A stretch of 64,000 bases of DNA from positions 6,242,017 to 6,306,016 of the forward strand of contig NC_084677.1 in assembly GCF_028389875.1 (NCBI RefSeq), written 5' to 3'. Position 1 is the stretch's first letter; every line of letters begins with the position of its first letter. A program made the position numbers and the translations under genes. The notes under the pieces are model-generated. The model was not told where the DNA came from. It searched no databases and worked only from the letters and a program-made list of their open reading frames with translations. This stretch comes from Rhea pennata. Taxonomy: Eukaryota > Chordata > Aves > Rheiformes > Rheidae. Below, one piece after another: positions 39,176 to 51,260 of the stretch.

Positions 39176-42100
39176 CTCAAATTTCTTCCTCAAAATTGCC
39201 TTCTCCTTTTGCTGGGGCAGCTGCTTAGCTGGGACGATGGGGCTAGGAGGGCAGGCCCAGTTAACTCTGCTCTGTTCAGTTCTTCTGCCTTAAAATCCCC
39301 CCACACGTCCAAATTAATTTATAGTAGATTCAGTCATAGTCGCTCACTGGGTCTGCTGCTGGGCTCTGCGTGTCGCGGTTTGCTGGTGCGATTCGATTCT
39401 TTACAATGGCAGATTGCATTCGTTGGCTGTACCATTTTCCACATGAAAAAAAGCTGGAATTTAGACTCAGTGCTGGTTTAATGCTAAATGTGCATGTCTA
39501 TTTATATTAAAATACTCTTGATCTCCTGGTGAGGTCAGTGGGCTAATGCTGTATGGTGTCACGGAAGAACAGCTTTGGTTTCGTTTATCTCCAGCTGGGG
39601 AGGACGTAAGCCCTTCGAGGAACATTTCTTGTACCCACAGCAACCCACAGAGCTGTCCTCTCTCTCATTTCCCCGTTTCCCCACCGTGTGTTTGTCCACA
39701 AAGCCAAGCCATTCACAGATCAAATCACCCTCTGTCCTTCTCGTTGTACCACTACCTTCAGTATATCCAGTGCTGAACGCCACGTTGTCTGCTCTGACCA
39801 CAAATGTCACATTTCTTCCCAATGAATGAGAAGGACCTTCCTCAAACTAATGTTTAAGAACCCATTCTTTCTTCTTTATGTGCTACTTTAAATCTCATAT
39901 CTGCTCTGACACGTCCTCGAAAGCTGACCAGCTTGGGCCTCTCATGTGATAAGGAACCATGGCCTCTGGTTTCAAGTGTAAACAACCTAATTCTTTTCTA
40001 TTTTGTTTTTAGACATTGTTAATGGCAAAGCTCTAGTTCAGGATATGGAATTCCTCTGGAGAGCAACCAGCTAGAAACGGGGGTCTTCTTTTAGAATTGT
40101 CTTTTCAGCTTTATAATTATTAACCTAATTTCTATTTTTTTTTCATCTGTCACCTAGCTACCAAAGTAAGGAAAAATTGTTCACTTTCTTCTATCAAGCA
40201 GAAAGAGCAAGTGGTCCTGGTTCACTAAGTGATGCTGTAACCAGACAGCTGCCTTGGTGGTTGCCTCCAGTACTTTAGGTCCTCTCTGTCGGCTGGGGCA
40301 CGCAAGGACTGGTCGTTGCCTCAGATGTATGGACAAGTCTGTATGGACAGAGAAGCCAGGCTCAGGTTTAGGGTTTCTCTCTTATAAGGTCTAATGATAT
40401 CAAAGATTTCACATTCTTTTGGCTAAAAAATGGCTAAAGGTGGCTGAATGAATGTAAATGAGGCAACTCGTCATTCTGTATTTCTTTATCTGAGGAGAAG
40501 TTTATAAAATCAAGGTAAGTATATCTTTCTACTAGCCTTGCATAGTTCTACTCTCTCAGGGTGAATAAATTTTTTTGATAGGTGAGTTAAAACATCATTA
40601 TTTTTTTCATTATCATTGTCATCAGTATAAATGGCAGAGATGTAGATTTTTTTGCCCAGGGTTTTAAATTTTCATGACAATTTTACTAAGCTATTTTATA
40701 CGTTATTAAGCACACTTGTGATTTGTTTCTACCTATACCTTAATGTGATATTTTAAGTGAGTGTTCCCAGAAGAGGGCAGAGGGAGTCTGTACACAGGGG
40801 AACGGGGCAGCCTCCGACTTCTCCGTTGCTCAGTGCCAGCATTCAGGCCCGCCGAGAGCAACAGCCAAATGCCTGAGAATGCATTTTTATTTCACTGAGA
40901 CTTTTGTCTGAGATGATACTTCTGAAAAATCCAGCATAAAGGATTAACAGCATTGAACATTCTTGAGAATCTGGACACCTGTTTTGCTAAGACTCAGAAG
41001 TAGCAGTTTTTGTGAAAACAGTATCTGTACAGGATTTGCCTGGAGAAAACTGCCAGTAAATTGAAGCCCTTGTCCACCTGAACACAGAAATAAAACCTCT
41101 TTGTGTCTGTTTCTGGAAACTGAGGTCACTGCTTACATTTATTCTTTAAACAAGACTTTTCAATGGGATTTTATTAACATTTTTTTTTTTTTTTTTTTTT
41201 TTTTTTTGGTGACCCACCGGAGGAGAGCAGGAGCACCAGCCTTTCAGCAAAACCCACAGGGTAACGAGCAGATTCCAGAAGAAGCTGAACGGGACCCTAC
41301 TGCTCCATGGAAGCCTATTTTGCACAGTATTTCGCTGTTCCCAGTAGTGTATTGGCCATATTTCTTGGTAAAATACTGACTTTTGCAACAAAGACAATGG
41401 ATATGGGTTTTTCATGTCCGAATTCTCAACTGTCCATCTGCCTAACTCTACTGTGCGTTTGCAACAGCTACAGATCTGCCCCTGTACATCTGACATGACT
41501 GTGCTTTTCAAATGGTGGGTTAGTGCTGAATCTCTAACTAATGTACAGGGCATTTTTGCATTTCTCATTTTTTTGTTTGCTTGTCTGCAATTGTCTGCAA
41601 AGAAATTTAGTTTTCTGCTTTGCCAAATATGTCTCCCATAAAAAAATATGATTTTTCCTGTTTAAGTATGGGCATTTAAAAGACTGTCATCTTGCACATA
41701 CATCTTCCTTCCCTTCTCTGCAGCCCCCAGATCACAAAAAGAGCTTTACCTGAAAGGCTGGCAGAGACCAATTCCCCCGAGTTTTCCTCAAGTCTTGCGA
41801 AGTTAGTGGGAGTTTTTCCTGCCAAAAAACTTCCTGAAATGCTGTCCAGGGGCTTCAGGATTAGATTCAAGTAGCTTTCATAGGGCAGAATAACGTATCA
41901 TGCTAGAGGCAGATCCTGGCCTCCTCGTCTAACACCCAGACGTGTTTTCAGTCTAAATATAGATGCTTTCCTTTACGCATCCCAAGGATGGTTTAATTTC
42001 CACCACATTTCTTCTCTCTTCCCTAGCGCTAGGCACTCAGAAGCTGTGTTTCTGTATTTCTTTACAAAAGTGCCAGTTATCTATGAGGCTATTCCCCTCC

Positions 42101-42400
42101 CCTTCACCTCAATAATTTCTTGTTTCCCTGATAAGAGATTTCAGGCAGAAAGGTTTTTTCCCCCTCTTTTATGCTGTGCTCTACGGCGTGTCCGCGAGGC
42201 CCTCCAGATCTAAGCACACCATTAGGCAAACCTAACTCTCCATATCCCAAATGGGTCACTTCCCAAGTCTAGTGCTGAAATCCTTTTAGCTAATACTGTT
42301 CAGGTGACTTAGTACTAAATTATATTTTAGAAAGATATGGTCTGCCCTTTACTTTTTCATGGGGCTACCATTCAGTCAATTTTAAAGCTGTAATTCTTTT
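39176..42400. other. Unique non-coding DNA
   Basis: No gene is recognised. It contains a poly(T) tract (41180-41207, separate entry) and a CTCF-like core CCAGAAGAGGGCAG at 40767-40780. A minus-strand open frame of 140 codons at 41146-41568 is partly an artefact of the poly(T). Confidence 0.4.
41180..41207. repeat. Poly(T) tract, 28 T
   Basis: An uninterrupted T run. The sequence after it, read on the minus strand, shows no AATAAA and no recognisable cDNA, so a minus-strand processed pseudogene is not supported. Confidence 0.9.
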
Positions 42401-42405
42401 TCAGG

Positions 42406-42419
42406 GTTGCCATGGAAAC
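42406..42419. promoter_or_regulatory. RFX X-box at CpG-island edge
   Basis: GTTGCCATGGAAAC fits the palindromic X-box pattern GTNRCC-N2-RGYAAC bound by RFX factors, with one departure in the right half. It sits at the upstream edge of the CpG island at 42.42-42.75 kb, where X-boxes of cilia-related and other RFX target promoters usually lie. The CCATGG in its centre is part of the site and need not be a start codon. Confidence 0.55.
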
Positions 42420-42750
42420 GAGTTAGTGTTCCCGTGCTGCCTGGCGAAACCGAGCCGAGCGCTCGTACATCATCCGCCCGCTCCCGGGTCGCCGCGCGGC
42501 GCCGCCGGCGGGGGCTGCTCCGCTCGCCCGCGCACGGAGCCCCGGGCTGCCTGAGCTCCTCCGGCGCCACCGGTCACTTGGAGCAGCCCGAGCCGCGGTT
42601 AAAGCGCGACTGCTCCTTCCGCTCCGACCTCAACGCACGCTCCAGCCTGGGGATTCCTGCCGCCGGCAGAAGAGCTTTCCCGCAGCCCGGGCTTTGCAGC
42701 CTGCGCTGGAAGGATTGCGTTTGTATCCGTACACGCGCACGGTGTCAGGG
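42420..42750. promoter_or_regulatory. CpG island
   Basis: CG-dense sequence, strongest at 42,440-42,620, with GC-box-like CCGCCC and GCGCGGCGCC. The + strand is open for 122 codons with an Arg/Ala-rich start, but no family is recognised. It is likely to be promoter DNA given the X-box at its border. The direction of transcription is unknown. Confidence 0.65.
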
Positions 42751-43074
42751 TTATTACCTGATTGCTGGAGGTTAGCAACACACCCAGCATAGGCGGTTTG
42801 TGTTGCAGATAGTTACAAGCACACCAGCAGAAGATAGGTGGCTGCCGGCCTTAAATAATCTATTGGCCTATTTGGCAATTATAATAGTAACTTAGCGAGT
42901 GAGCAAAATTAATAGTCTTTCCTTAACTTCTTGAATTTGTTGTGACTGTGCCCTGAATAAGAACTGTACCAAAGCCAAAACATGACAACAAAAATTAAGC
43001 ATGTATCTCCATTGATTGTCTTTATGTACAGTAGACATGTTTATAGTTGTACATTTTAGATAGTAATCTATGAA

Positions 43075-43101
43075 TATACACACACATACATACACACACA
43101 C
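43075..43101. repeat. (CA)n/(CATA)n microsatellite
   Basis: An imperfect run of CA and CATA units. Confidence 0.85.
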
Positions 43102-43516
43102 CATGTAAACCTGATGTTTTAAGTTCTTATACTATGCCTCACGTCACAGTATTACTTCTTAAAGTAATGTGACTAACACCTGACTTTTTAACATTTTTTC
43201 TTTTTTTTTTTTTTTTAATTCTTTGCCTCAGGAAGAAAAAAGTATATGCAGTTGAATATTTCGGGTCTTGTCTCTTTTTGATACACTTCTGTGAGTTTTG
43301 TTGGGGAAGGCAGGGTCAGAGCAGGTGATTGTTGTTGTCTTAGAAATTCATGACACAAATCTTGAGGGCTGGCCCTTCCTCAGAAAGCATTGAAGCAAAT
43401 ATTTGATTAAATTCTTCTCTGAAATATGGCTGAATCTCTGAGATCATTTAAGATCATCAATAAACGATCTGAGATGCAGTCTTGATGCTGCTGTGTTCAT
43501 AGAGTTGGATAGGGTT

Positions 43517-43530
43517 GTTGCTAAGGTAAC
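43517..43530. promoter_or_regulatory. Second RFX X-box
   Basis: GTTGCTAAGGTAAC is a strong X-box match: half-sites GTTGCT and GGTAAC separated by two bases, the spacing RFX dimers prefer. It lies 1.1 kb from the X-box at 42406. Confidence 0.5.
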
Positions 43531-46500
43531 CATAGGGATTATTTATAGGGAAAGGTGCCACCTACAACAGTGGGGCTTCAGAGGACTGTTGAACGCAGAA
43601 AACTAACACATGGTTCTTCCACTCCCTCTGAAGCAAAAGCATCACCGACTAGATACGTTATGTCAGTACAATGACGGGTTTTGTTCCAGTGATTAAAGCT
43701 GATCAGACGTGAGACACACTCTTAAGTATGTATTTAACAAAAGTGCTCTCACTGCATACCTGCAGAATGGAAGACGCCATGTGGAAATGCAACACGTGTG
43801 TGCTACAGTGCACTGAGAAAGCTCTGCCAGGTGAGCATGTGGCTCCAACAAGGGTGCTGACCTTGGCTTTTTCTATTTAATTTTTTAGATCCCCTGCAGG
43901 TATATCTTGTTTGTTACAACACCCACAGTGTTGAAGTCAAGGAAATTTTTCTCCTGGAAAATATTTTGTATTTTCAGTGGTTTATTCCTTTCGTTGCAGA
44001 GAGAGACACATCCATTACTACAGGATGGCCTGGGTGTTTCAATGATAACCAAATTGTCCTCTCTGGACAAGAGCAGGATACACATGGTGCCATGACCTCG
44101 TCCGCTCTCTCTGCACCAGTCCCTCTGGGAACTTCTTCTTGCGCGGGATGGAGGCTGCTGCTGGCCCCCAGGGCTTGCGGGACCAGCAACAGGGCAGCTT
44201 AACAGCACGGTCCTGGGCATCACCAGCCCTTCTGAGCAACAATATGAAGTTTGCCAGCTTCTAGGAGTAAACTTGACCCTTATAGAAAGTGACTACCTTC
44301 ATTTTATGATTGTAATATACTAATAGCAACTCTTGGTTTAACCTGCAGGGCTGGAAATAATGAGGGAACTGAATACAATACTCTCAGGGCATGGGCTTAA
44401 AGTGATAACTATTCAAGCATAGCCCTTGACTAATGCAGTTGCTCTTGCACTTCAAATAATGTCAGAAATGCCACACTTCATAAGAAAGGGCTATAAAACT
44501 TCATTGTGATCCCTCAGCTCAGAAATCCATACTCAAAGGACTAAAAAGTGTTTAAATCTACTATATTATATGTAGGGAAATGGACACAAGAATGAAAGAT
44601 ATTCCAGGTCACCGACATTACATAAAAAACCATGTTCTCCATAATCAGTGTTTTTACAATACCATGTCCACGCATATTGGTTTTTATCTCTACAACTTTG
44701 TTTCTGCAATATTGTATTAGCCAGATAAGGCTACTGGAGGGCAGCCAGTGTAGCAATAGCTAGAAGCAGTATGGATGCCTCTTAAAGCATTTTGAAGCTT
44801 TTGCTCCAAGCGAGCCATCTTGCAGCAGTGACTCTGATCCATCATGAGTTTAGCCCTGTTGGCAGCTGAGATAGGAGCAGCTGAAGAAAATGCAAACCCA
44901 AGCATTTTCTGCCCACCAAAGGAACAGGAGCCTGGAATGAGTCCTCAGTGCTGAACCTGGGAGCAGAAAAGCCTGCTTTTGTTGTGCTTTCTGTGATAAT
45001 TATTATTACAGTGATCATGTAAAAGAAATAGTCATTAAAGGAAAAAAAAATCTCAGGCATGGGCACATGTAACATATGTGTTTGCCCTGTGTTTGAGCAC
45101 CTGCCACAAAGTCCCAATTGTAACTTGCCTTAGACTGATGAAAAACAAAGCAGCTACTGACTATTGTCTCTGACTGGGACAGGAGCTTTTGAGGATACAT
45201 TGACTAGTCAATGAGTTTAATAAGAAATTTTTTGTATTAATTCTCTATTCTATTAATCCTCTATTCCAAGCAAATGTTGTTGAATTCACTGAAACTGCAG
45301 GATGATATTTTCCATCTTTATTAATCTTTGCTAATTGGTATTATAAACCCACTGCTCGTTCAGGTGAATGAATTTTAGTGTTTGCCAAAACTCAAAGGTG
45401 GCTCGCAGTCTAATACAGAGAGCCATTTTACACCCCGAAGGTCAGGGAAGCCATTATTTGCAGGTTTGCTGCCGCTGCAAAAGCAGCACTCCCCCGAAGG
45501 ACACCAGTGCATTTTCTGTGTTGGGCTGGGGCTGCTAAGCAGCCAGGTCCTGACATGCTGAAACCCAAGACCCACAATAGCTGTTTCTAAAATGGCACAA
45601 TTTAGCATGCATCTTAAATGTCCGGTTTTCACTACACATGGAATAGACAAGTTCTCACTCTGCCTTAGCATCTGACTTTTCTGCTGACTTGATCGTGCCT
45701 TTGGTTTTGTTTATGCTTCCTGGTCCAGCAGCAGGTAGGTAGGTCCAATATGTTGTTTATTTACCGTAGACCCTCTAAAGACATTCTGCAGTAATTATAA
45801 AAAAACAGAATGAATTCTGTTTGCTCCTCTCTGCAGGTTGTTGTCTACTACAAATAATCCTTAAACCTCCTCTTTTCTCTCCAGTAGGTAGCTATGGTAT
45901 TACTGCAGCTCTGGCACTTGCTATCAGCAGTAAATATTATGGCTTACTAAATCACTGCTGCTAAAAGGTTCTTCCCAGACTTGGGTCTCAGCTATATTTG
46001 TTCACACACTGCAGGACGCAGGGTGAAGGTGCCCCAGCTCATCGCTGAGGAGGGTCTTCTGCTGCCTCTTCAGTGGCCTGTCTACCGACACAGAGTGAAG
46101 GCAAAGCCAGGACACTGCTGTCCCACCTGGCGCTCATACTGGGGCACTGCTGGTGCAGGACTCGCCACATACAGAGGTGGGCACTGTCAATTGTGAGCTT
46201 TAATTCAAGGCATCAGTCCCAGAAACCTGCCCAAAAATCTGTTCTTTCTACTTTTTTGATAAAATAAAGCATGTTTCAGCGCATTTTTCTAAGTTTGTTG
46301 AGCTGTATCATTTGTTGTGATGCAAACACTTCAAAAGAGTGGTTTCAAAAGAAAAAAGCTATTTTATCATCCCATCATATCATCCCATTCACAAACAGGA
46401 TGTTTGCTAGTGTTGTCAGACCTTCCGCCCTCCTCTCCCCATAGCCCGCCCTAGGTGTGAAATGTCAGACAAAACTACACAGCAGTTCACAAGTTGTTTC

Positions 46501-47849
46501 CATTTTACTGAATTGTAGAGACAAATGATGGGCCTGCTGGCTCTCATCACACGTCCCCACCAGTCCCAGGAACGCAGCAGCCCAGGAGCAGCAGCTAGGC
46601 TCTGCCGGCAGTCAGGGCAGCTGCAGGAACAGCCACGTGGACCTGGGGGAACTCTGTGGGTGGCAGAGGTTTGCTGGTGCCCAGCTCTCACAGCCACTTC
46701 CACCTTGTGCTCCTCTACTTTCTTTTCTGGAGACTGTTCCATACCAAGGCAATCCTTTGCTCTCGTATTTATTGCCCAGAGTTGTTCCCTTTTATATAAA
46801 CAGCTAAATTTCAAAGTCATCTTCTGGCTTCTATATGGAGCTACAAGTTGGAGACCAGAATGTTCTGGGCAAAGTTTCAAAGCAATGGCAAGGCTTCCTG
46901 ATGGCAGCAAGGTAAAGGCAGCTTCTCCCTTTTTTTCATCATGCAGAAGCAATTTCTCTAATTTTTTTCATTAAAAATATAAAGAAAAGCTTTATTTTAC
47001 CACAACAACTTGTTATCACTAGTCAATGAAGTTAAAAAAAAATCGGAAGTTATCTATATATGTAAATTTAACAAAGTTTTATGAGTGAAACAGAGTCACG
47101 CACTTGATAAAGCTGAAAGCAGGAACTTCATTTTGGACTTTTTCTTTAGACTGGTGGTGGGTTACAAACATCTACATTGTCACATGATAGATATATTATT
47201 TTTTTCATCAGGAGGGCTGCTAAGCTATACATCAGAGTTTAAATCTCTTGAAACATCTACCTTTTAACACTGTTTTTATTATAACTGGTTTATTTTATCA
47301 CTGTTATTGCCTTGGCACGTAAGAGGTATTGTAATAGAGCAGGATCCCACTGGGGGAAATTGCTCTGAAAATACAGATAGTCCTATAGCCACAAACCCAG
47401 CTCGACTCGGGCATTGCATTTCTGAGCTAATACAAACCTGCCACTAAGAATGTGGAGTCAGCATGGCAGAGAAAAGAGAGTGAAAGAGAAAACCAAATCT
47501 TTAATCCCAACAGACCATGTTATGCAATATTAACTCTTAAAACCCTGTGAGGGAAAAACTGTTAGGAACATACTTGACTAGAAGTCTAGAAAAAAATCAG
47601 CTGGGGACAGAGAAGCTTTCAAAGCATCCAGTCTAGGCCACTGACTGGAAAAATAATATCCTTATGCCCTATGAAAAAGCTAGCAATACAATAGAAAATA
47701 CCTTTATTTACTATGTGATTCTTTTTCCACTCAATCTTTTTATATACCATTGTATGTGTTTGTCAAAATTTAGTGTGCATCTATGCAGGCATTTACTGAA
47801 TGTTTTATTATAAGAAAAAAAAATCCAGACAGTTACTGGACTACATTCA

Positions 47850-48245
47850 GTCATTAAGCATTATACATTGATAGCTTATTGTTCACTTATGTGATAATTT
47901 TACTTCTAATTATATCTGGGTAATGAATAAAGACAGTTAAGACTTTAACCTATTTCCAGAAAACAGAGTTCTATCAACATGCAGTTATTTATGCTAATGA
48001 AAATAATGATCTTTTTATAGTGCTTGTCACTGAAATGGAATGATGTCCTGCCAACTGTGCATGTTTGCCAGTGGCTACAAATTAATCAGCTAAACTGGAG
48101 TGGTAATTGGAGTAAAGACAAGTCAAGGGGCAACAAGGCCAGCTTTGGCAGAAAAGCTTTTGAAGAAAAATACCCTGTTCAGCTAGCAAAACTAAAGAAT
48201 GTGTTTATATAGTGCTGTTGTTTAATTAAGTCTAAGCAGCTGTTT
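47850..48245. promoter_or_regulatory. Candidate conserved enhancer, TAAT-rich
   Basis: The stretch has many homeodomain/POU cores, such as TTATGCTAATGA near 47,988, AATTAATCAG near 48,079, GGTAATTGG near 48,100 and TTAATTAAG near 48,223. They are spread through complex, non-repetitive sequence. A 62-codon open frame at 48024-48212 overlaps it but matches nothing I know. Confidence 0.3.
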
Positions 48246-50929
48246 CATCCAGGGGTCTTTGAAGGTTAGAATTGGAAGGTGATGGGCAGGGGAACCAAAA
48301 TGTGATGATGACTGTGTTATACTGGATTACACTGAGTGGTTGCCTCACACCTGACTAATGAAACAGTTTCTAGGTAAACTCAGAGGGTTCTTGACTATAA
48401 ACAGCAGACAGACATCTGAGTGTCACCCCTGCCCCTGACTTTGAATTCGTACAAGGCCAGTGACCACACTGGTAGATGTTGGCTTTCAGACCTTTAAGCC
48501 ATGGGTGTGCCAAGCACTGCCTTGGTGGTCCATGTGGCTGCCCATGACAGATGGCCGTGGGTACAGCCCGTCGTTTGTGTAGAGGGCTGGCATCCTCAGG
48601 GCCGTCTTCCTTCCTCCTCACAGTTCGTTTTGTCTCCATGTTGTAAATTAGAGTAGTAAGGATGAAATATGGAAGATGACTGCACCTGAATTTACTTGAA
48701 TATCCCATTTTCTTAAGCAGGCATTTTCTTCACTATCTTAACTTCTTGCTGTTTTCCCTGCTAAGGCTGTTTGTTTTACTTTGTAGGCACAACTAGTAAT
48801 TGCTGGGAGCAAAAGCGTGTAACTAAGCCATGGTCCCTGCTAGAGATTTCTTTCTCAGCAGGAGCAGATTCCTCCAATCAACAACTGCAGCACCATGGCT
48901 GGGTAGGAGCTTGCATGGATTGTAGAGGTCCCATAATGTGCTGCAGGAAGAGGGATAGAAACCTGCTAAAGCACATCCTCCATGGACTGAGACCATTTCT
49001 GTTCTCCTTGATGCTGACCCATTCTGAGAGGTTCCTCTCACCCATCCCTCATCCAACCACGATCTTGTGCCAAGTGATTAAACAATTGCTTGGGAGCTGT
49101 TCCATAACTGAGGGTTCAGAGGCTGTGGGCGTGTGGGGGTATGAGCAGCCATGCACAGGAACTGGAAATGTCATGGAAATAATGGAAAATTACTGATTAC
49201 TAATACATACGCCACTCCACAAACTGGTCACCAGGTAAGTACCCACACACATGGTTGCTCACCTCATCTCTTGTAAGAAGTCTATCTAAAGCTGTTAACT
49301 TTTGCATATTGACCTTAAGAAGAGGACATTTTGGTCTGCTCTGCCACAGAAAAATGTTTTGGCTCCAGTCCACAGAAAAAGCTATCTGCTGGACATACTT
49401 GCCATGCCATCAGAATGAGACCTTTGCAGACTCAAACTCCCTCTCTGTGAAAACCTCTCTTCTCATGCAGCAAGGGCAGTACTGCCAGTGTCTCCTTTTT
49501 ACTAGGACTATCTCAATATTATTTGCCTAATTTCAGCAAGTAAATATGTAACTCTTATTTAAAAACATATTCTTAACCTCTATGGTGGCAAAGAAATGGA
49601 AAATATGACACCAGTGTAGTATAAAGGCTCAAAAACTATAAGGCAGAGAAAATAATATCCTAGACTTTCTTTCATCTTCCTTTTTTCCCAGTTTTCCATG
49701 ATTTTTTTATATTGACTTTATGTTAACACAAGATTTGGATTTTTTTCTCACAAAAGAGTTTGGGATCTAGGTTCTGATGGTTTCCTTGGTTCTTTTGGTC
49801 CAGTCTGCTGCAGCTCAGATCTCATCAGTAGTTGCAAAATTCTTGTTTTGACTTGAGAAAGAGACACTGAGACAAAAAAGCAGAAAGCTTTGCTGACACA
49901 TTGGTCCCTGGGGGTTCTGATACATATCTCTTGCACATGTTTAGTTAGTGTTTTGCAAGGAGTTTTCCTATGACCATTAGTAAAAGAGACACATTCTGTT
50001 GAAGGATATATTTTGAAATGATGAGATACTTGACTATTTCTGCAATATAAATAATAATAATTAAAAACTGGCACTGGCTGAAAATGTTTTCACAAGGGTT
50101 TTTACTTCATCCAGAAAATGACATTTCATAACAGTCAAAGCATATTATGGGAGTATTTCATTTGGCTTTCCTCCTTTTATTTTGTTCAGACTTAAAGAAT
50201 ATTTCATCAATGATAGATGAGAAAGCTTTTTGCTTAAAGATGAGAAACAAATTTCTGACTTTTAATTTTCCAACCAACTGTATGGAAAGCAAAGCACTTA
50301 CTGTGAACCATGCAACCATTTTCCTCACAGAAGCACAGAATGCTCCCATGATGAGAAACCGATCCCGTCACACACTCCATAGGTGCTTTGTCATTTGTAC
50401 CTATTTAAGACCTTTCTATAGCCCATACAAGAGGGACAAGCTGCTGCTGTGTGCTGTTAAAGGCAGAGACCATATTGCATTGCAGAAGACAGGGCAAGTC
50501 ATTCTCTTGTGAGTATCTTTCATTCTTTCTTTAATAGGTCAACAATTTTGATCTGTGCTGGATGGGAACAAGACAGGAAAAAGGCGTTTACTAGTTTTAA
50601 GCACTATTTGAAGAATGTTTAGCACACTATTGACAAGTTACTTATCATCAGAGATCATCAGGTGTCTTTGTGCTGTTAGAACTCAAATCCTATTTCTCTT
50701 GCCACACAAGATAACTTCCAATCCAAGAGGATGTTTTGTGGTCCTTTAATTCGATTGCTCTAGCTCAGCATCTGAGGATTGAGACTATTCAGCAGCCTTG
50801 TGCTTGGCGGCTCTGGGTGCGATTCTGCTATCCTTTGTAGAGATGAAGGTGAACTTCTGTAGGATCAGGCCTTGTTTGAGTAAAGCAGTGTACCGTATCA
50901 TATTAAATTGGCACCCCTGACTGCTTTTG
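48246..50929. other. Unique non-coding DNA
   Basis: No gene or repeat is recognised. Open frames of 141 codons (48771-49196, plus) and 121 codons (50147-50512, plus) lack family features. Confidence 0.4.
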
Positions 50930-51260
50930 TGAGCTTGGCCCTGTGGAGTTTTCAATAAAATGTGAGTAATTATTTTATAAGGTGTATAAAGAGCTTATTC
51001 TAGGCACACACTCATTAAGCTCTTTCAGTCATCATTAACATCAACCCCTAAAGGACAACAATGGTAATAATGCGATATGGGGCTGAAATCTGTGGCATTT
51101 AATAAGAGAGCACAGTGGAGTGATTTAAAAGCACTAAGCATCTCAGTCTTCCACTAGGGCCAAGAGAATGCAAACGTTTGGAATTAGTTAATGCTTCTTC
51201 TATTACACTTGGACTAATTTGGATGCTCATTATTTACTTGGAATGAATTTCACATTCCAG
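50930..51260. promoter_or_regulatory. Candidate conserved enhancer
   Basis: Non-repetitive, AT-rich sequence with GTAATTATTTTATAAGG, TCATTAAGC, GTAATAATGCGAT and GTTAATGC, which resembles deeply conserved vertebrate non-coding elements. No open frame or repeat accounts for it. Confidence 0.25.

Larger units (their letters stand above)
42751..47849. other. AT-rich non-coding DNA with a CA-rich microsatellite
   Basis: No gene is recognised. A CA/CATA repeat lies at 43075-43101 and T16 at 43201-43216. The pair of opposed open frames at 46.42-46.97 kb (178 codons minus, 149 plus) occupies the same DNA, and neither has a recognisable domain. Confidence 0.4.

Noticed and set aside
41208..41400. 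Minus-strand processed pseudogene ending in the T28 tract
   Set aside because: No polyadenylation signal beside the tract and no recognisable coding sequence behind it.
46416..46974. Opposed open frames of 178 and 149 codons
   Set aside because: Both occupy the same DNA and neither shows a recognisable protein feature.
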